DNA of 64,000 bases from positions 792,407-856,406 of the forward strand of contig NW_019091436.1 of assembly GCF_001949145.1 (NCBI RefSeq). Direction: 5' to 3'. The stretch is from Acanthaster planci. Taxonomy: Eukaryota > Echinodermata > Asteroidea > Valvatida > Acanthasteridae. Shown piece by piece: positions 26,201-38,912 of the stretch. The notes under the pieces were generated by a model. The model was not told the origin of the DNA. It made no database searches and saw only the letters and a list, made by a program, of their open reading frames with translations. The number at the start of each line of letters is the position of its first letter. Position 1 is the first letter of the stretch. Position numbers and translations under genes: made by a program.

Positions 26201-29200
26201 TGAGGCTGGCGTGGGAAATGTGCAAATATTGTTCAACTAACTCTGAGCGGTCAGTCTTTGAGGCATTTGACTGCATATTACAGGGTGACCAGGGGATCTT
26301 ACCATTTTGAAAGTCGATACCTCCAGCTAAAATAATATCATCCGTAAGAGGTTAAAAGGGTTTGAATAATGTATTATCAGCTCTAATCTCAACAACTTTA
26401 GAGACGGCAAAAAAGATAAAAACAATGGGGATGGAAAATAAACAGATGTCTGAAATATGCCATCTTCACAAAATTACAATTTACAAATCGAACTGATCAA
26501 CAGCATGGGGCCCATCTATGAATAATTCTCATGCATTGGGAATGTACCACAAGACTGCCCAAAAAAAAGAAAAAGAAAAGAGAAGTTGATAAATGCGTCT
26601 CTTTTTTCTGAGTTGAGGAAAATTTGGCATGTATCTAAATCCAGATCCGACATCCCATTTGATCCCATAATCCCAAGCAAAGACCACTTGTTTTGGTTGA
26701 TGATTTCCATTTAAATGACAGTGTTTTCCCGTTCAAGCTTTTGAGCCAGTCTGATGGTACCTGCGAAAGTGCGAGACAGAGAGGGGTACTCAGTGCTCAC
26801 TTGGAAAAATACAAGACACTAAACCTTTTTGACGTCCACAATGCATTATGGGTTTGAATCACGAACAAGCAATGCATTTTATGCACAAGCCTGTGGGAGA
26901 AATATACCTGCAAAACATGAACCTGTTTCCATTTTATTGCATATTCCAATTCAAGCCATCCTCTTCTCAAACACTGCTGCATTGTAAATTTGGGATAAAT
27001 ATATTCACAAACTTCGAATTGTAAAGCTTATCAGAAAAATGAAATTTGGGCAAACCCTTCCATGAACACCAGTTTTTGTCTTGGAATAAGATCGTGAATA
27101 TTAATGAGCTAGTCAGAATCATGACTTGAAGCTCATTCATCCCACATTAACAAGTAACATTCATTTTTCATCCTTAATTGCCTGGTGCCCTTTTAAAACA
27201 GACAAAACAGACCACTAAGGGCAACTTTTTTCTTCTTACAACCTTCTAAAATGTTTCTTGTATACTATGCATGCATGTGTGACTTGATGAGCAGGTACTG
27301 ATGAAATATTCCGAATAAATTTATAAATTGATTGTTGACGGGATCATATGTCCTATAGATTCACATAAAATGCATTGCTTGTTTGTCATCAAAACCCACA
27401 GTTCATTAAGAGTATTGAAGAGGTTTACTGGATCTGACTGGTTTATGGCCAATTGTTACTTAGCACTAAGTTTGTCAGAGTACTAAGTCTTTTCACAATA
27501 ACTGCAATACCTTGGGTCAAAGTGGGTGGCCTTGCAAATTCTGGTTGTATTGTTGACAACTTCCTTCAGGTTGTGGAATTGTGGGATACCCAAGATGGCC
27601 GCCCGCACAATGGCTGCATTGTCCGCCAGATGATCGCAAGATTCACTGTCCAGCTGGTCATGTGACCTATCCCACAATCCTTGTGATGCCCCATGAGGGT
27701 CATTGGTGTACTTTGGATTTGTAAGAACCTGACAGAAAATGGATTTAAGGAAAATGTGAAAAAATCAACAAACTTTCTTGAATAGGTTATGATGTTGAAT
27801 GATATAAGTTTCTTTATCAAATTCAATCTGTTACAATGCTTATTACCTTGCAAACTCAGAAATTCCATGGAAAGACATCTGCACTTCCAACTAGCAGCTT
27901 CTAATGCAACCTGAATAATATTTCTGAAGTCCTGTGTTTTGCTGTTTCCTCATAAGCTCTCAAACGCTACTCAACACTTACTGCTTTAAACTTAAAGCCT
28001 ACAATGGGTAAATCCCAATATTGACCTGGTTCCTTATTCCATCTCAAATAGTGGAAAACACACACATACATGTATTCCGATTTTCCCATCTCAGACAAAC
28101 CAGGTAATGTATAGCAAAAATTGTTTGGCCTGAGTGCTTGCTCAACAGCCAATGGGGAATGACCATGTCAAAATATCTTGCAAATGCCAACTTTGGCTTC
28201 TGGAGTCTGGAGATATCAAACACATTGTTGGCAGTGATCCAGGTAAGCCTACTCAAGTGTAATTTCTGGCTTACCTCCTGAGGAGAAGAGGAAGGCAAAT
28301 GGGTCAAATTAAACCAAAACAGCAGCAAAAAGAATTGGATAAAGAATTCCAACATTGCTGATGACTCAGTGTAGACAAAGTGGGAAATAATTGAACATTG
28401 TTCTGAAAATGAAGAACTTTCCTTACATGAAATACTTCTGAAACTGATGGTAATACCACACACAATCAAAAGCAACCACCCCCCCAAAAAAGGAAACGAG
28501 ACCAAAAGCCATAATAAAATACAAATTATATCAAAATTTACGGATGAAACTGCCCAAGAGGGCTTCACAATCGATGATATACATATACATGTACAATAAA
28601 TGCTACAAACTGGGCTCCTCATGTCCAAGTATAACAGTTGAAACCTCTACGCTCATACAAGTGTTGAGCTGAGGCTGAGCTGCTCATAGATGTAGAGAAA
28701 ATCCAAAAAAGCTGATGAACACCAGACAATGTCCCCTCGCAATGCAGTGACAAAAAGCAAATGTACAGGCATAATGTATTTAATCCAGTAGAGTAAGAAA
28801 TGTGCATATGGGATGAAGACTAAAATTCATAAAATGTCAAAATGTCAGTCACTCCAGCCCCGGTATTTATTTGTTTATTTTTTTTAAAATTTATTTAGAT
28901 AAGTTTTCAGGCAAGAATCATGGACAACTGACAATACATTCATAAAAATACAAATTATAAGATAAAACCAACAAATGGAGATTGCACACACAAATCATGT
29001 AAATATATACAACAAAGACGAGAAACTTGAGCAAAACCTGTCGAAAAGTGCAATCCCAGATCAACAAAAATGTGCAATATGCAGGCCCGCGGGATTGCCC
29101 AGAAAGCCGAATTAAGGCTTATCAAGAGGCTCTCCGACTCCATCAGCACAAATTTACACAAACAAATGAAAAGAAAAAAATTACAAGAACGGATCAGAAA

Positions 29201-32200
29201 CACCATATTATTAAAATAGGCTATACAAACCCACCAAAGATGGTTGCAAGTTCCTGTCCATGAAATAGACCACAAGAACAACAGAAAAAAGGAAGATAAA
29301 AGATAAAACCCACCCACAAATAACCCAAACCCACGCAGAGAAGCAAACCAAGGTACCCCAGCTCCATCAGTGACTGCATGGTCCATCCACAGAATGACAA
29401 CTAATATACAACCACTAAACTGTCTAAACCCGGCTTAAGCAATTTCATCTCTAACTTGATGGGGGAGCAAACTTCATGTGCGGGAAAATCTAAGAAAACC
29501 GAATGTTTAAAAGCATCAGTTCCGGCAAATGGATGAGTAAAATGCAGAGTGTCATTTCTATGACTATTGATGGATAATTGAAAACCTCAATTCTCGAAGG
29601 GTTATGTTATCCAGAGTTCCTGCCAAATGATGAAATAAAGCAGAAACCCAAGCAACACAAGACCTACGTTTCCAGAAGCCATGTTGAGTTGGTGATTGCA
29701 CATTGTGTGAAGAAATACATGTATGCCTATATCTTTAACAACAGTCTCCACGACCTTACAAGTTACAGATCATAAAGAAATCAGCCGATAATTAGATATA
29801 TCAATATCATTTACATGGCCTGACTTACACAGGAACAACATTGGCAGATTTCCAGTCAACCAGAATTAAGCCCGAGCGTAAAGATATTGCAAATTTCCAG
29901 AAATGTAAGAAGCAGCAAGCTTCAACTTCTTAGGTGAGATCTCATCAGGACCAGAAGATTTATCCTGCTTTAGGGGTAACAGAATTTTTTGCACTTTCAT
30001 TACAATCAACAGCTTGGTGATTACGTGCAACTGGCTTATCACAAATGACACAGGGATTTTGCACCGGGCCAGGGTTAGGGTGAATATCTCCATCAACCAG
30101 GATGGCCAGAATCATGTGAAAGGTACATGTAGCTGTGTGTTTATCGTAGTACTGCATTGGATGACCATACTTCGTTCTCAATTAAGTATTGGCATCTATC
30201 AGTTTGTGAACACAAAACGTTTCTCCAGGTGTGCACGGATTAACCAGTCAGATGAGAGTACATATAAACGCTACGCTGATATTCATTGTGGCAGTAAGAA
30301 ATGGTCACTGAGCAGCCAGTTCAAAATCTACACACTATACAGGATACAGTCCAAGTCACACAGGCAGGCCTGTGTGTGGAGACTCACCTTCACCGGGATA
30401 CACTGGAAAATCAGTCTGTTTCACAACTCAGCTTACATGCAAAATGTACCAAAAGCATGAAAATGTGTTCTTCATCAACAGGTGGGGTTGGGAACATGTA
30501 AGTAAGCAATGATAAAAAAGGATTTCACAGAAAGATTTTGACAGAGAAACTAAGAAGCACCCCGCCACGGTGAACAGTGCCCCCAACAACTTCAAAAGAC
30601 AAAAAAAATAATACACAAAATTAAAAACGATATTAAAGACAAAGAAAAATTATATATATAACTGGTTTTTTTGCCCCCACCCAACGCATATCAATAAGCA
30701 CTGCATGCTCAGTGCCTGTCCGAGAGCCTGCGAAAAAACCTCACAAGCTCACTCGGGTGGGACTCGAACCCACGACCTCCTGCCTCAAAGAAAAATGTTT
30801 GAGAGCTACTGTACTTCCAAACACGGTCACGTGTTTTTTTATTCATGGAATTTTGTTGGAAGAAAAATCTGACCAATATTTTTCTCGTAGGGATGGGGCC
30901 TTGCTTCATTGTTCTTGGTGTTCAAAATTATTCTTTTGGAATGTACAGTTTTAAGCAAACTTTTTTAACTCCACACACATGTCATTGGTCAATTTTTGTT
31001 TTGTTTGGTACTTTTGTCATATGCTGAGTATATAAAAATAAGTATGAGTGCATGTATGACTAAAACGTGTTCAAGTGAGGGTCAACTATGAGCGGTACAA
31101 TGCCAGTGAGACATGTTCATTTCCCATGAGAACCGGAGTGAGACGTTTGCTGATGTGATGAGTGCTCTTGAGTTAATTAAACTTCTGAGCCGCACTCCAA
31201 TCGAGCAAAAGTCATCAAATTATTATGGCACAGAGCTAAATCAGCACCCAGACACCGAAGGCTGTTGACCAGTCTATGGTTCTTCATCGTCATAGCAACC
31301 TTGTTGGAGTGATCCACTCACGTTCCAAACAAGATAGCCCACAGGGGTAATTAATTACAGGTTCCATCAAACCAATGCTGACCTTAGTATTACTTGAGCC
31401 TGAGCGACACTACTGGAATCTTATCCGGCTTCACTTGCTTATGTCCTCATTAACCCTAACAGTCCTCAATCCTCCAACAGGTGAAGGATTGAGGACGGTT
31501 AGGGTTAAGGTACATGTACGTGGGAAGACCATTTTACAACAAAAGATAACTGTCTAAAATTGAACAAATAAGGATTATTGTTTCTGAAAACTCTCTCTGA
31601 CTGCAAAGTACAGCTCTTAAGGTAAAGAAAAAGTTGCATAGGAAAAGAATTCTGACATTTGGCCAACCACAGAAAACAAAACTAGGCATTTCTTTCCGAA
31701 CAAGAAATCATTTAAACTATGTACTGAATATACACCGAAACAGTACAGATAAGAAGCAAAATGCATACAAGTACGTCACAATTTAATCCACTTGCACTTC
31801 ATGTACGCGTTTCCATCTTTGTATAAAAAGCAAAGTATCCACCACAAACATTATCAAAACAGTACCGCCTGATTGCCTCCAAGATATCAGGGGCCAAAAT
31901 ATGATAGATCAAATGACACATATACTAATCAAAACAGCCTTACAAAATGGAACCTGTGGCCTGTTTAGAGCTTCATTTTAGTTTCAGGACCTGTAATCCC
32001 CAAATCAAAGAGGTCACTGACACCTATGGGTGGCCATCTGTTGTGCCAAATACAAAAGGTAATACAAAAGCTTGCCGGCTATTCTTAACCCAAATTGTTC
32101 ACGACATCAAACAATGGCAAGCCAGCCGATCATGAGATTTGTATTTGGCACAATAAAACGGCCACCGGAGTCCATTTTTTTTTAATATGACATTTGTGAC

Positions 32201-35200
32201 CATGACACCTTCACTACGGCCATTTGGGTCACTAATGGACGTTTACATGTAAGGTACTCTGATGAGGGGAGTTTGATATTGGGATAACACAAAGCTTTAG
32301 GAATTGCCTAGATAATAACCACTGCAATACGTGTCAAATAGTCAAGTTAGAAAAATAAAAATCATCAAAGTCACACTACATCCTTGAAAAGATCAGGAGG
32401 AAAAATACTGGCATAAGAATGACAACAGTCCATACAAATAAACTGCAAAAAAGTGTAAATTCTTGCGTCTTTGCATCTGGCAATATTCACGTACTGTTGG
32501 CGAACCACTTGAGGTCAGTGTATTACTTAAAAATCAAATGCAAGGAAGACGGTGTAATTTTTATTTATGGCCTTCAAACGGGGGATTATCTCTAATGGCA
32601 TGAATATCTCTAATATCAGATAACGTAAATGGGACTTTTAATGCCTGAGAAACAGATCCAAGTGATTGCTGATGGCATATTCAAGTAGTATAAATGCTAC
32701 ACGTGTGTAAAAAAAAGAAGAGCATGACTACCTGGTAAAGAAAACATTTAATGGACACTGAACTCTGCGGCATTTAAGATGACTCTAAGTGGCCAGGTAC
32801 TTTATTTTGAAGCTTTATTTATGGTTATTATTTTGATACACTCTAAAAACACTAGCTGCGGCTGAAACTCAAAATCATGCATGGATAAGTCACCGCCTTT
32901 CCTGCATGGAGTTCACAGCTCACTTTTCTAGTTTCAGAGAAATTCCAGTGAGAATTTGAAGGCAACAGTGGGACAATCATCCTGCTGTTTTCTGAATCAC
33001 TCACAGATTTGAAGAGAGAATTGTGTGAAATGCGGAACTCTTTTGAGGGAGGAAGAGCGGAGTTTTATGTCACTTCAACTAACCAGTCGAATAACCTGCT
33101 CTCCCAGGGAAGTTTGTTTTTCTGCAACCAATGCCCCTCAGAAACGTGGGCTTTGCCAGCAGGAATTCTTCCAAGAGGGGGGGGGTGCCAGGGCACAGCT
33201 CTTGTGGAAGAGTTTAATTCTGAATTTAAATAATTTTTTTTCAAGGGGGAGGCTGGTGCCCCTTGTCCAGGTCTCGCCTGCTACAACATCCACATTGGAC
33301 TCTGAACTTTTATTAAGTGCTTGAGTAAATGCTCCAGTAATCGAATAATGAACTAGCAAAGAGAATTCTGCTTAGCCTACTGGGCTCAACATTTAGTAAA
33401 ATGCAGTAAATGTACTAGATTTCTGGTGTCAGTAACTAGGAACAAACTGCATATTTCAAAAACCAAAGAAACTTACTCAAAGCTGTGTTCCGATTGGACT
33501 TTTTTTTTAATTAACTTTCCTGTAGAATTTAAACTAACTCCCTGTCAACTTACCGCGATCGCAATGTAAAACTATCAGGCCGAAAAGGGTCACAGAAGAT
33601 TTCCACGCAGCCACGGTAAGTTAGCAGGGGTGCAAAAAAGTCCAGTGGGAACAGTTTCCAAACAATGTAGATTGACCACAACCACGCTAAACATACAAAC
33701 CAGACGACTGCCCTCACAGAAATCGATTGCAGGCACGCAAAAATGGTTGTATGGTTCCAAGTCTCCAGCTCTGTGCGTACAGTACAGCAGCAAGCTGCGC
33801 ACACACAGTGAAGCGTGCCCTGATAATGCTATACACACATTGTGTCCGGATTTTTTTCGGTATGGATTTGTCTACTTCGTGGCAGATTTGACAGAATTTG
33901 TCTAATTTTGTTTGTGTCAGATTTTGCCGATTTTGTCATGATTTGTACAGTGCAGGCAATGTAATCAGCTGGTCTTATTCGGCCTAAAACAGCAAACAAA
34001 CATTCTGTTACAGTCAAAAATGTCCACATGGGAATGTGTGATAGATTGACACAAAAGGAATGTCGCAGTAAGTTTCCGCGGAAGAAAACGTCCAATGGGA
34101 ACATAGCTTAAACCACCTGAAAACTTGTGTGGGTAGTTTCATGCACAGTTGTCATGAAATCTAAACCACAGTAGAATACAGACATATTTTTGCAGTAAAC
34201 CATGAGCTGATATTTTCCCAAAGCATACAGGCACTTGACAAGCATAATTGTTGTGGGAGTAAGTGGGAAAAAAATGTTTAAAAGATTGTGCAACATTTCA
34301 GGGTACCACCCACCATCTCAATCTTCACGGTTTTCCCTGAAAAGTGCCAACGTTCTGGGAGTTCCTGCCCCAGTCGCATTAAAAATCATGAACGCAAATT
34401 TGATTTATGCAAATGAGGCCAACAAATTCCCTGCCAAAGGACAGGTATCTGTCCAACTGTGCAGTGACCTTTACTCAGGGTTTAGACACAGCGTTCCAAA
34501 GCTGATTGCCCTAGGCTGACAGGAAAGCCTACAATGCCTCGAGGGAATTCCTGGATCAGTTGTTTACTGACTTAACAATTTCACCTCCAAAAAAGCCACT
34601 CTAGTGCCCGGGCCATAAGCTGAGGCCACAAACTGGAATGCAAGGTGAAAATGTGTTCTGATTTGCTAAGCTGCAAGTAAGGACAGCGTTCAATGACTAC
34701 AGATCTCTATCTGGCTAGATAGAGTAGTGCCAACTTCAGACTTTGGAACCAAAATGTTTGCAGCTCTTGTGTGCTAATTGTCCATATGCACTGACGTATA
34801 ATCCACCATTTTGGTTCCAACAGTTAAGACACTCATGTCGCAACTCTCTCTATTACATGCAGCTCTGGCTTATAACCATTTGTGGACAGGTACTCTGGAA
34901 TATAAATATTATTTTCATGGCTCAATGATAGCAGCAGATCAAAACAAGGTTTACCCAAAATGGGCCACCATTGCAGTAGGGAAGTGTTATGTTTGCAACC
35001 GTGCACTGTCCATTGCAAAAGTAACTGGGACTTCTTCATTTAAATGACAGAATGGTCATTTCCTGCGCCATGTACGGTTGTCAATATCGTTCTACTCAAT
35101 ACCCGGGTGCTGATGCGCATTTTAAAATAGTTTTCAAGGCTTGCCTATATGACAATGGCGGATGTACATCAAGTCAAATGGATCTGTGAAAGTGCTTAAC

Positions 35201-38174
35201 TGATTCCACAATCAGACAGCCGCATTTCCATTACAATACAGTTTACATACAAATTAACAGTGTTGTAGATGAGTCAAATACAAGTCCCTGCAAGTCCGTC
35301 AAAAGTCATTTGGTCTTAAACCAACTCACAAGCTGTTCAAATGAGATGTGACAGAGCCATTCCTTTGTCATTTTTTGACTGGTCTTGTGAGGGGACTTGT
35401 AAAAGGACTTTAGATGGACTCATCCACTCATTTGGCATGTGTACTTGATAGACTCAATTTCACATGTCCACACACTTGAATGCTCCAAGTAGCTGGACCT
35501 ATCCACCCCGAGTTGAAGTGCACCTCCAAGCAGCAAAAGAAAGACAGATGGTAGTAAGTTTTCCAAGCGGGTTCTTGCTTGCGTTCCACGTGTACGCAAA
35601 GACCATACATTCTGGAACAAATTTGTACTCAGTGGGATCTGCATCAAACGCGCCATTGATCTTTATTAGAAACGTGCGCCTCTGCGGTGAGTACCAAAAC
35701 ACGTCTCCTTTTATTCCACTCTGAGTGGATTGGACAGCAAGACACTGTTGAATTTAGGAACTAAGCACTTATCACCAAAACTATATCCTGCAATATTGGC
35801 CCGATTAAAAAAAAACTCTGTCTCCTTTTCCTTCCATTGACTTGTAGAACAGCCACATCTTCCAAGACATGCCAAACTTTTATGTTAAGATAAATTTAGC
35901 CTCTAATAATGAGCACTAGCTGAAACAGAATTTCCAGACAGACAAAGTTTGGTTGACGGAACAGCCAACATAAAAATATGTTCTTGTGAGTTTTCTGCTT
36001 CCAAAGTGGCAAAATCTGCTGGCAAAAAAGGAAATTCAGAGGTGGTGATGCAATGCTTCAAAAGGCTCTGTTTCTCACCTTGGCGATGGTGTTGCTGAAG
36101 CCAGTAGCTCCCTGTTTGTCGCCAAGCTCTGGGAAGCCATATTGTGCCCAGTGGTACAGTCTCTTGGCAAAGTCTAGCTCGTCAACGACCCCCGCCCAGT
36201 GCAGCAAAGAGTCCAACACCAAGACCTGCAATGAGCAAACGAGGGACACAACAAAAACAGACCATTTCAGAGCACTCAGAACTTTACCAACCAGTAAAAT
36301 ATTGACATCTTGATTTTGATTTTTTTGGATTGGGGTTAAAGGTTGAATATGTGCCTGTGTTATCATTCGATGACTTTCTGTCAACTGCCAAATGCTGACT
36401 GATGAAGGGTAGGACGCTCTGTTTTTGACACGGCAGCCAATGCAAAATCATAAGAATTACATGTAGTTTAACAACAGTGTGCCATGCGATACAATCTTTC
36501 ATGACTTTATGCCGCATGACAACCATACATCAAGCATCGTGTTTTCTGTGTGGTCCACGTGACAGGCCTCTGCATTTCTCACGAGCAAGCAAGTCCCTAT
36601 TGTGCACTTGTTCTTAGCTGAAAATGGCATCCTTGAATGGAGAAAGTCAACCAACATCGCTGTGGTGGTATACCATCAAGGAAGTCCATTGAAATTGTTA
36701 GTTTAAGGACATCAAGACAACCGAGGTATGTAGATGGAATTAAAACTGGAGTTAAAATGTATGTATTCCAATTGTATTACAAAGACACTTATTTCACATC
36801 AGTTTTAGGTTCACACTTAAGTTTAACAGAACTAATTCAAATCCAATATTATTTAACTTGTCTCACCGTATTTAATTCCATATTTAATTTATTTTCTTAA
36901 ACCCTAACACTCCTCAATCCTTCACCTGTTGGAGGACTGAGGACTGTTAGGGTTAAGTTGTGCTGGCCAACAACAAAAATTATTGTACCCTCACCGAAGG
37001 AAAGCATGCATGGACGTTTGTCTTTTGGGGGGAGGGGTGTGGAGAGGAGGGTGGGGTTAACCCATTGACAAGTCCCCTCACCATTTGGTCAAACGGGGTG
37101 GTCCAGTCACCCTTGTCCCACTGCAGTCTGTACTTGTCGATAATGATGTCCTGATACTGAAGAGCACCCTTGTCATAATGGAAGCGGCATTCATCTGGAC
37201 TCATCTGGGCTGTGCTCAGGCCCAAGGCATCACCAATAGCTGCTCCGTACAGCAAACCTCAGTTGTCAAAGGTACCGAAAAACAAGGTCCGAGTTTCAGT
37301 TAATTCAGTGTCCATTCCTTACATTAGAAATGGCACCCTCTATTAGTGAAAACTAATATGTATCAGTTCAAACTACAACAATTTCATTGAACAAAAAAAA
37401 AATGGAAACGAAAAGTGTACCAAATTAATTAGAAAATATAGAATTCTTCCAATAATAAAGTTGAAATCTTTATTTTCTATTTTACAAAACCTAAAAGGCA
37501 CTGTTTGGTTGCTGACTGTGTCACCACGTCTTCATAGTTTTGAACTGCAAAAAAATTTGGGCTGGTGACAAAATATGCCAACAGAATCAAATCACTAGAC
37601 CAGCATGATGTGAGACAAAGCTGGCATTTACAGTGCTCAAATAAGCCTTTTTCCAAGTTAAACATGAATAAATTTGGTATGCTGAGTTCTTGAAATTCAC
37701 GTGAACATAATTCGAATTCTCCACACTAAAAACACTGTTGCTATCCCTCATGACTTGGGGCAAGCTTTTTCTTAGTTACGTAACAGACGCCTTGTAACAA
37801 TTAACTGTTCTCAGTGGATTAGACGGGCACAAAGGAACCAGTCCATTCCAGAAATGGTTGTCACTATGCAAAAGCTTGCCCTGAATCAAAAAGTATAGCA
37901 AGTGTCTTTAGTCAGGAGAATTCAATTTGTTACGTTTATGCGCAATCATGATAACTCAGTGTACAGGATTTTTCAAATTTAACTTGCAAATGGCTTTTTT
38001 ACAGACAAGAACGTGGCGTTTAGCTGTTTTTAGCCCAAATTTGGCAAGAGGTATTTTTTTGGACCTACCCACTATCTTGTCTCGGAGCTCATCTGCTTCC
38101 AGTGTTGTAGCGTTCAGCGGCGGTCTGAGCGGTGTTCGAATTCTGCTCGTCGTGTTTGTGGTTTCCGTTTGCTG
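23218..38174 (-). CDS. ADP-ribosylglycohydrolase-family protein
   Basis: Coding exons in transcript order: 38174(or higher)-38069, 37257-37082, 36225-36079, 27728-27511, 25395-25198, 24043-23954, 23410-23218 (stop TGA). All junctions are GT-AG and phase-consistent, giving about 380 residues. Family landmarks in order: ADELRDKIVGLLYGAAIGDALGL near the N terminus (split by intron 1 at IVG), GDWTTPFDQM, DNAAIVRAAILG, THFDPR with CQASCVVVS, TDMGRKQ, and near the end MFGRDSPSNASVAGAALG. Active DraG/ARH enzymes remove ADP-ribose using two Mg ions held by a DD pair and a late D-x-D. Here the first reads TP and the second D-S-P, so activity is doubtful. The initiator Met was not found; exon 1 is open to 38228 with no ATG, so a further 5' exon is likely. 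The largest intron (8.35 kb) is full of repeats. Confidence 0.9.
28860..30181 (-). mobile_element. decayed non-LTR retrotransposon (LINE)
   Basis: In the large intron of the ADP-ribosylglycohydrolase gene, same strand. Near 30090 it encodes GDIHPNPGP followed by a Cys-rich segment (CVICDKPVARNHQAVDC), the zinc-finger leader typical of several LINE groups. At about 30000-29866 comes the reverse-transcriptase entry LKQDKSSGPDEISPKKL, then frames carrying DWKSANVVPV, a SNYR-like segment and a QHGF-like segment interrupted by stops and frameshifts. The endonuclease expected between finger and RT is deleted. The 28860-29400 part looks like 3' end sequence. Non-functional. Confidence 0.75.
30709..30830 (-). 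repeat. tRNA-SINE fragment
   Basis: On the minus strand it carries a B box GGTTCGAGTCC with a perfect 5-bp T stem (GTGGG/CCCAC), then CCCGAGTGAGCTTGTG, sharing a block with the SINE at 16.1 kb. The 5' half is diverged: the expected A box and anticodon region are replaced by a CTCAAA...TTTGAG hairpin. It is intronic. Confidence 0.6.
31450..31508. mobile_element. 59-bp TTAA-flanked palindromic MITE, copy 1
   Basis: A nearly perfect palindrome beginning TTAACCCTAACAGTCCTCAA and ending with its complement ...GTTAGGGTTAA, with a loop of about 12 nt. The TTAA ends and CCCT start are the piggyBac-type signature, so this may be a minimal non-autonomous relative. A second copy lies at 36897 in the opposite loop orientation. 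Confidence 0.65.
36897..36956. mobile_element. 60-bp TTAA-flanked palindromic MITE, copy 2
   Basis: Same element as at 31450, in reverse orientation: TTAAACCCTAACACTCC ... GGACTGTTAGGGTTAA. It has an extra A next to the left TTAA and a few substitutions in the stem. It lies in the intron between the 37257-37082 and 36225-36079 exons of the ADP-ribosylglycohydrolase gene. Confidence 0.65.
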
Positions 38175-38912
38175 CTGTAGGTATTGAGCTCGTGCCGAGT
38201 GTGGATTGGACACCGCTGATTGTAACACATCGCCTTAATGATGAAAAAAAAATCTTTGACTGTGACGCTAACGTCTGGTTTAAACGTCAGTGGTTGAACA
38301 TTGGCATGATAGACATATTGCAATCAAGCCCTTTGCAAGTGAGAATATCCAAAAGTGCTGACAAAATACTTTGCTATTTATTGGTAATACCGGTGTATAG
38401 ACTCCATCAATGAACTAAGAGGGCGCTGTTTATCTCAGCAATGAGGCTATTTCACTGGTGCAGATTTGCTTCAACTTGAAAATCACTGCACACATACCAG
38501 GGACAGTGAGCTTTTGCCTTAAAATGAGAGCTTTTACAAAAAAGTAGGCTGTTCCTCACTACTGACTTAGATTGCAGACTTTAACATGAAAACTGAAATA
38601 AGTCTACATTAAATGTGCAAGTGTGCACCGTTTGAATTCACTGCATGTCGGGGGAAGATCCAACACTGACATCAATGGGTAGATTTGAGATATGGCCACT
38701 TATCTACCACGGGGCAATTTTCCCCGGCAACCTGTGCACAAAACACATCCTGGGTACCAGGCAAAATGGACCAGGAGGTTGATTAATGCTCAGTCAAACT
38801 TGCCCAATGTTTCATTTTTTTCTCTGTGGGAGTGCCATAGTACTAAAGCCTGTGGTCTGAATATTACAAGTTATAGGTGCACTGGTGCCCTATGGCCTTT
38901 AACTGGAAAAGC

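Noticed and set aside
28044-28628. 194-codon minus-strand ORF inside the large ADP-ribosylglycohydrolase intron
   Set aside because: Hydrophobic, T-rich codon content, no family landmarks, no splice or start context; probably a chance frame in AT-rich DNA, although it is the longest unexplained frame in the window.
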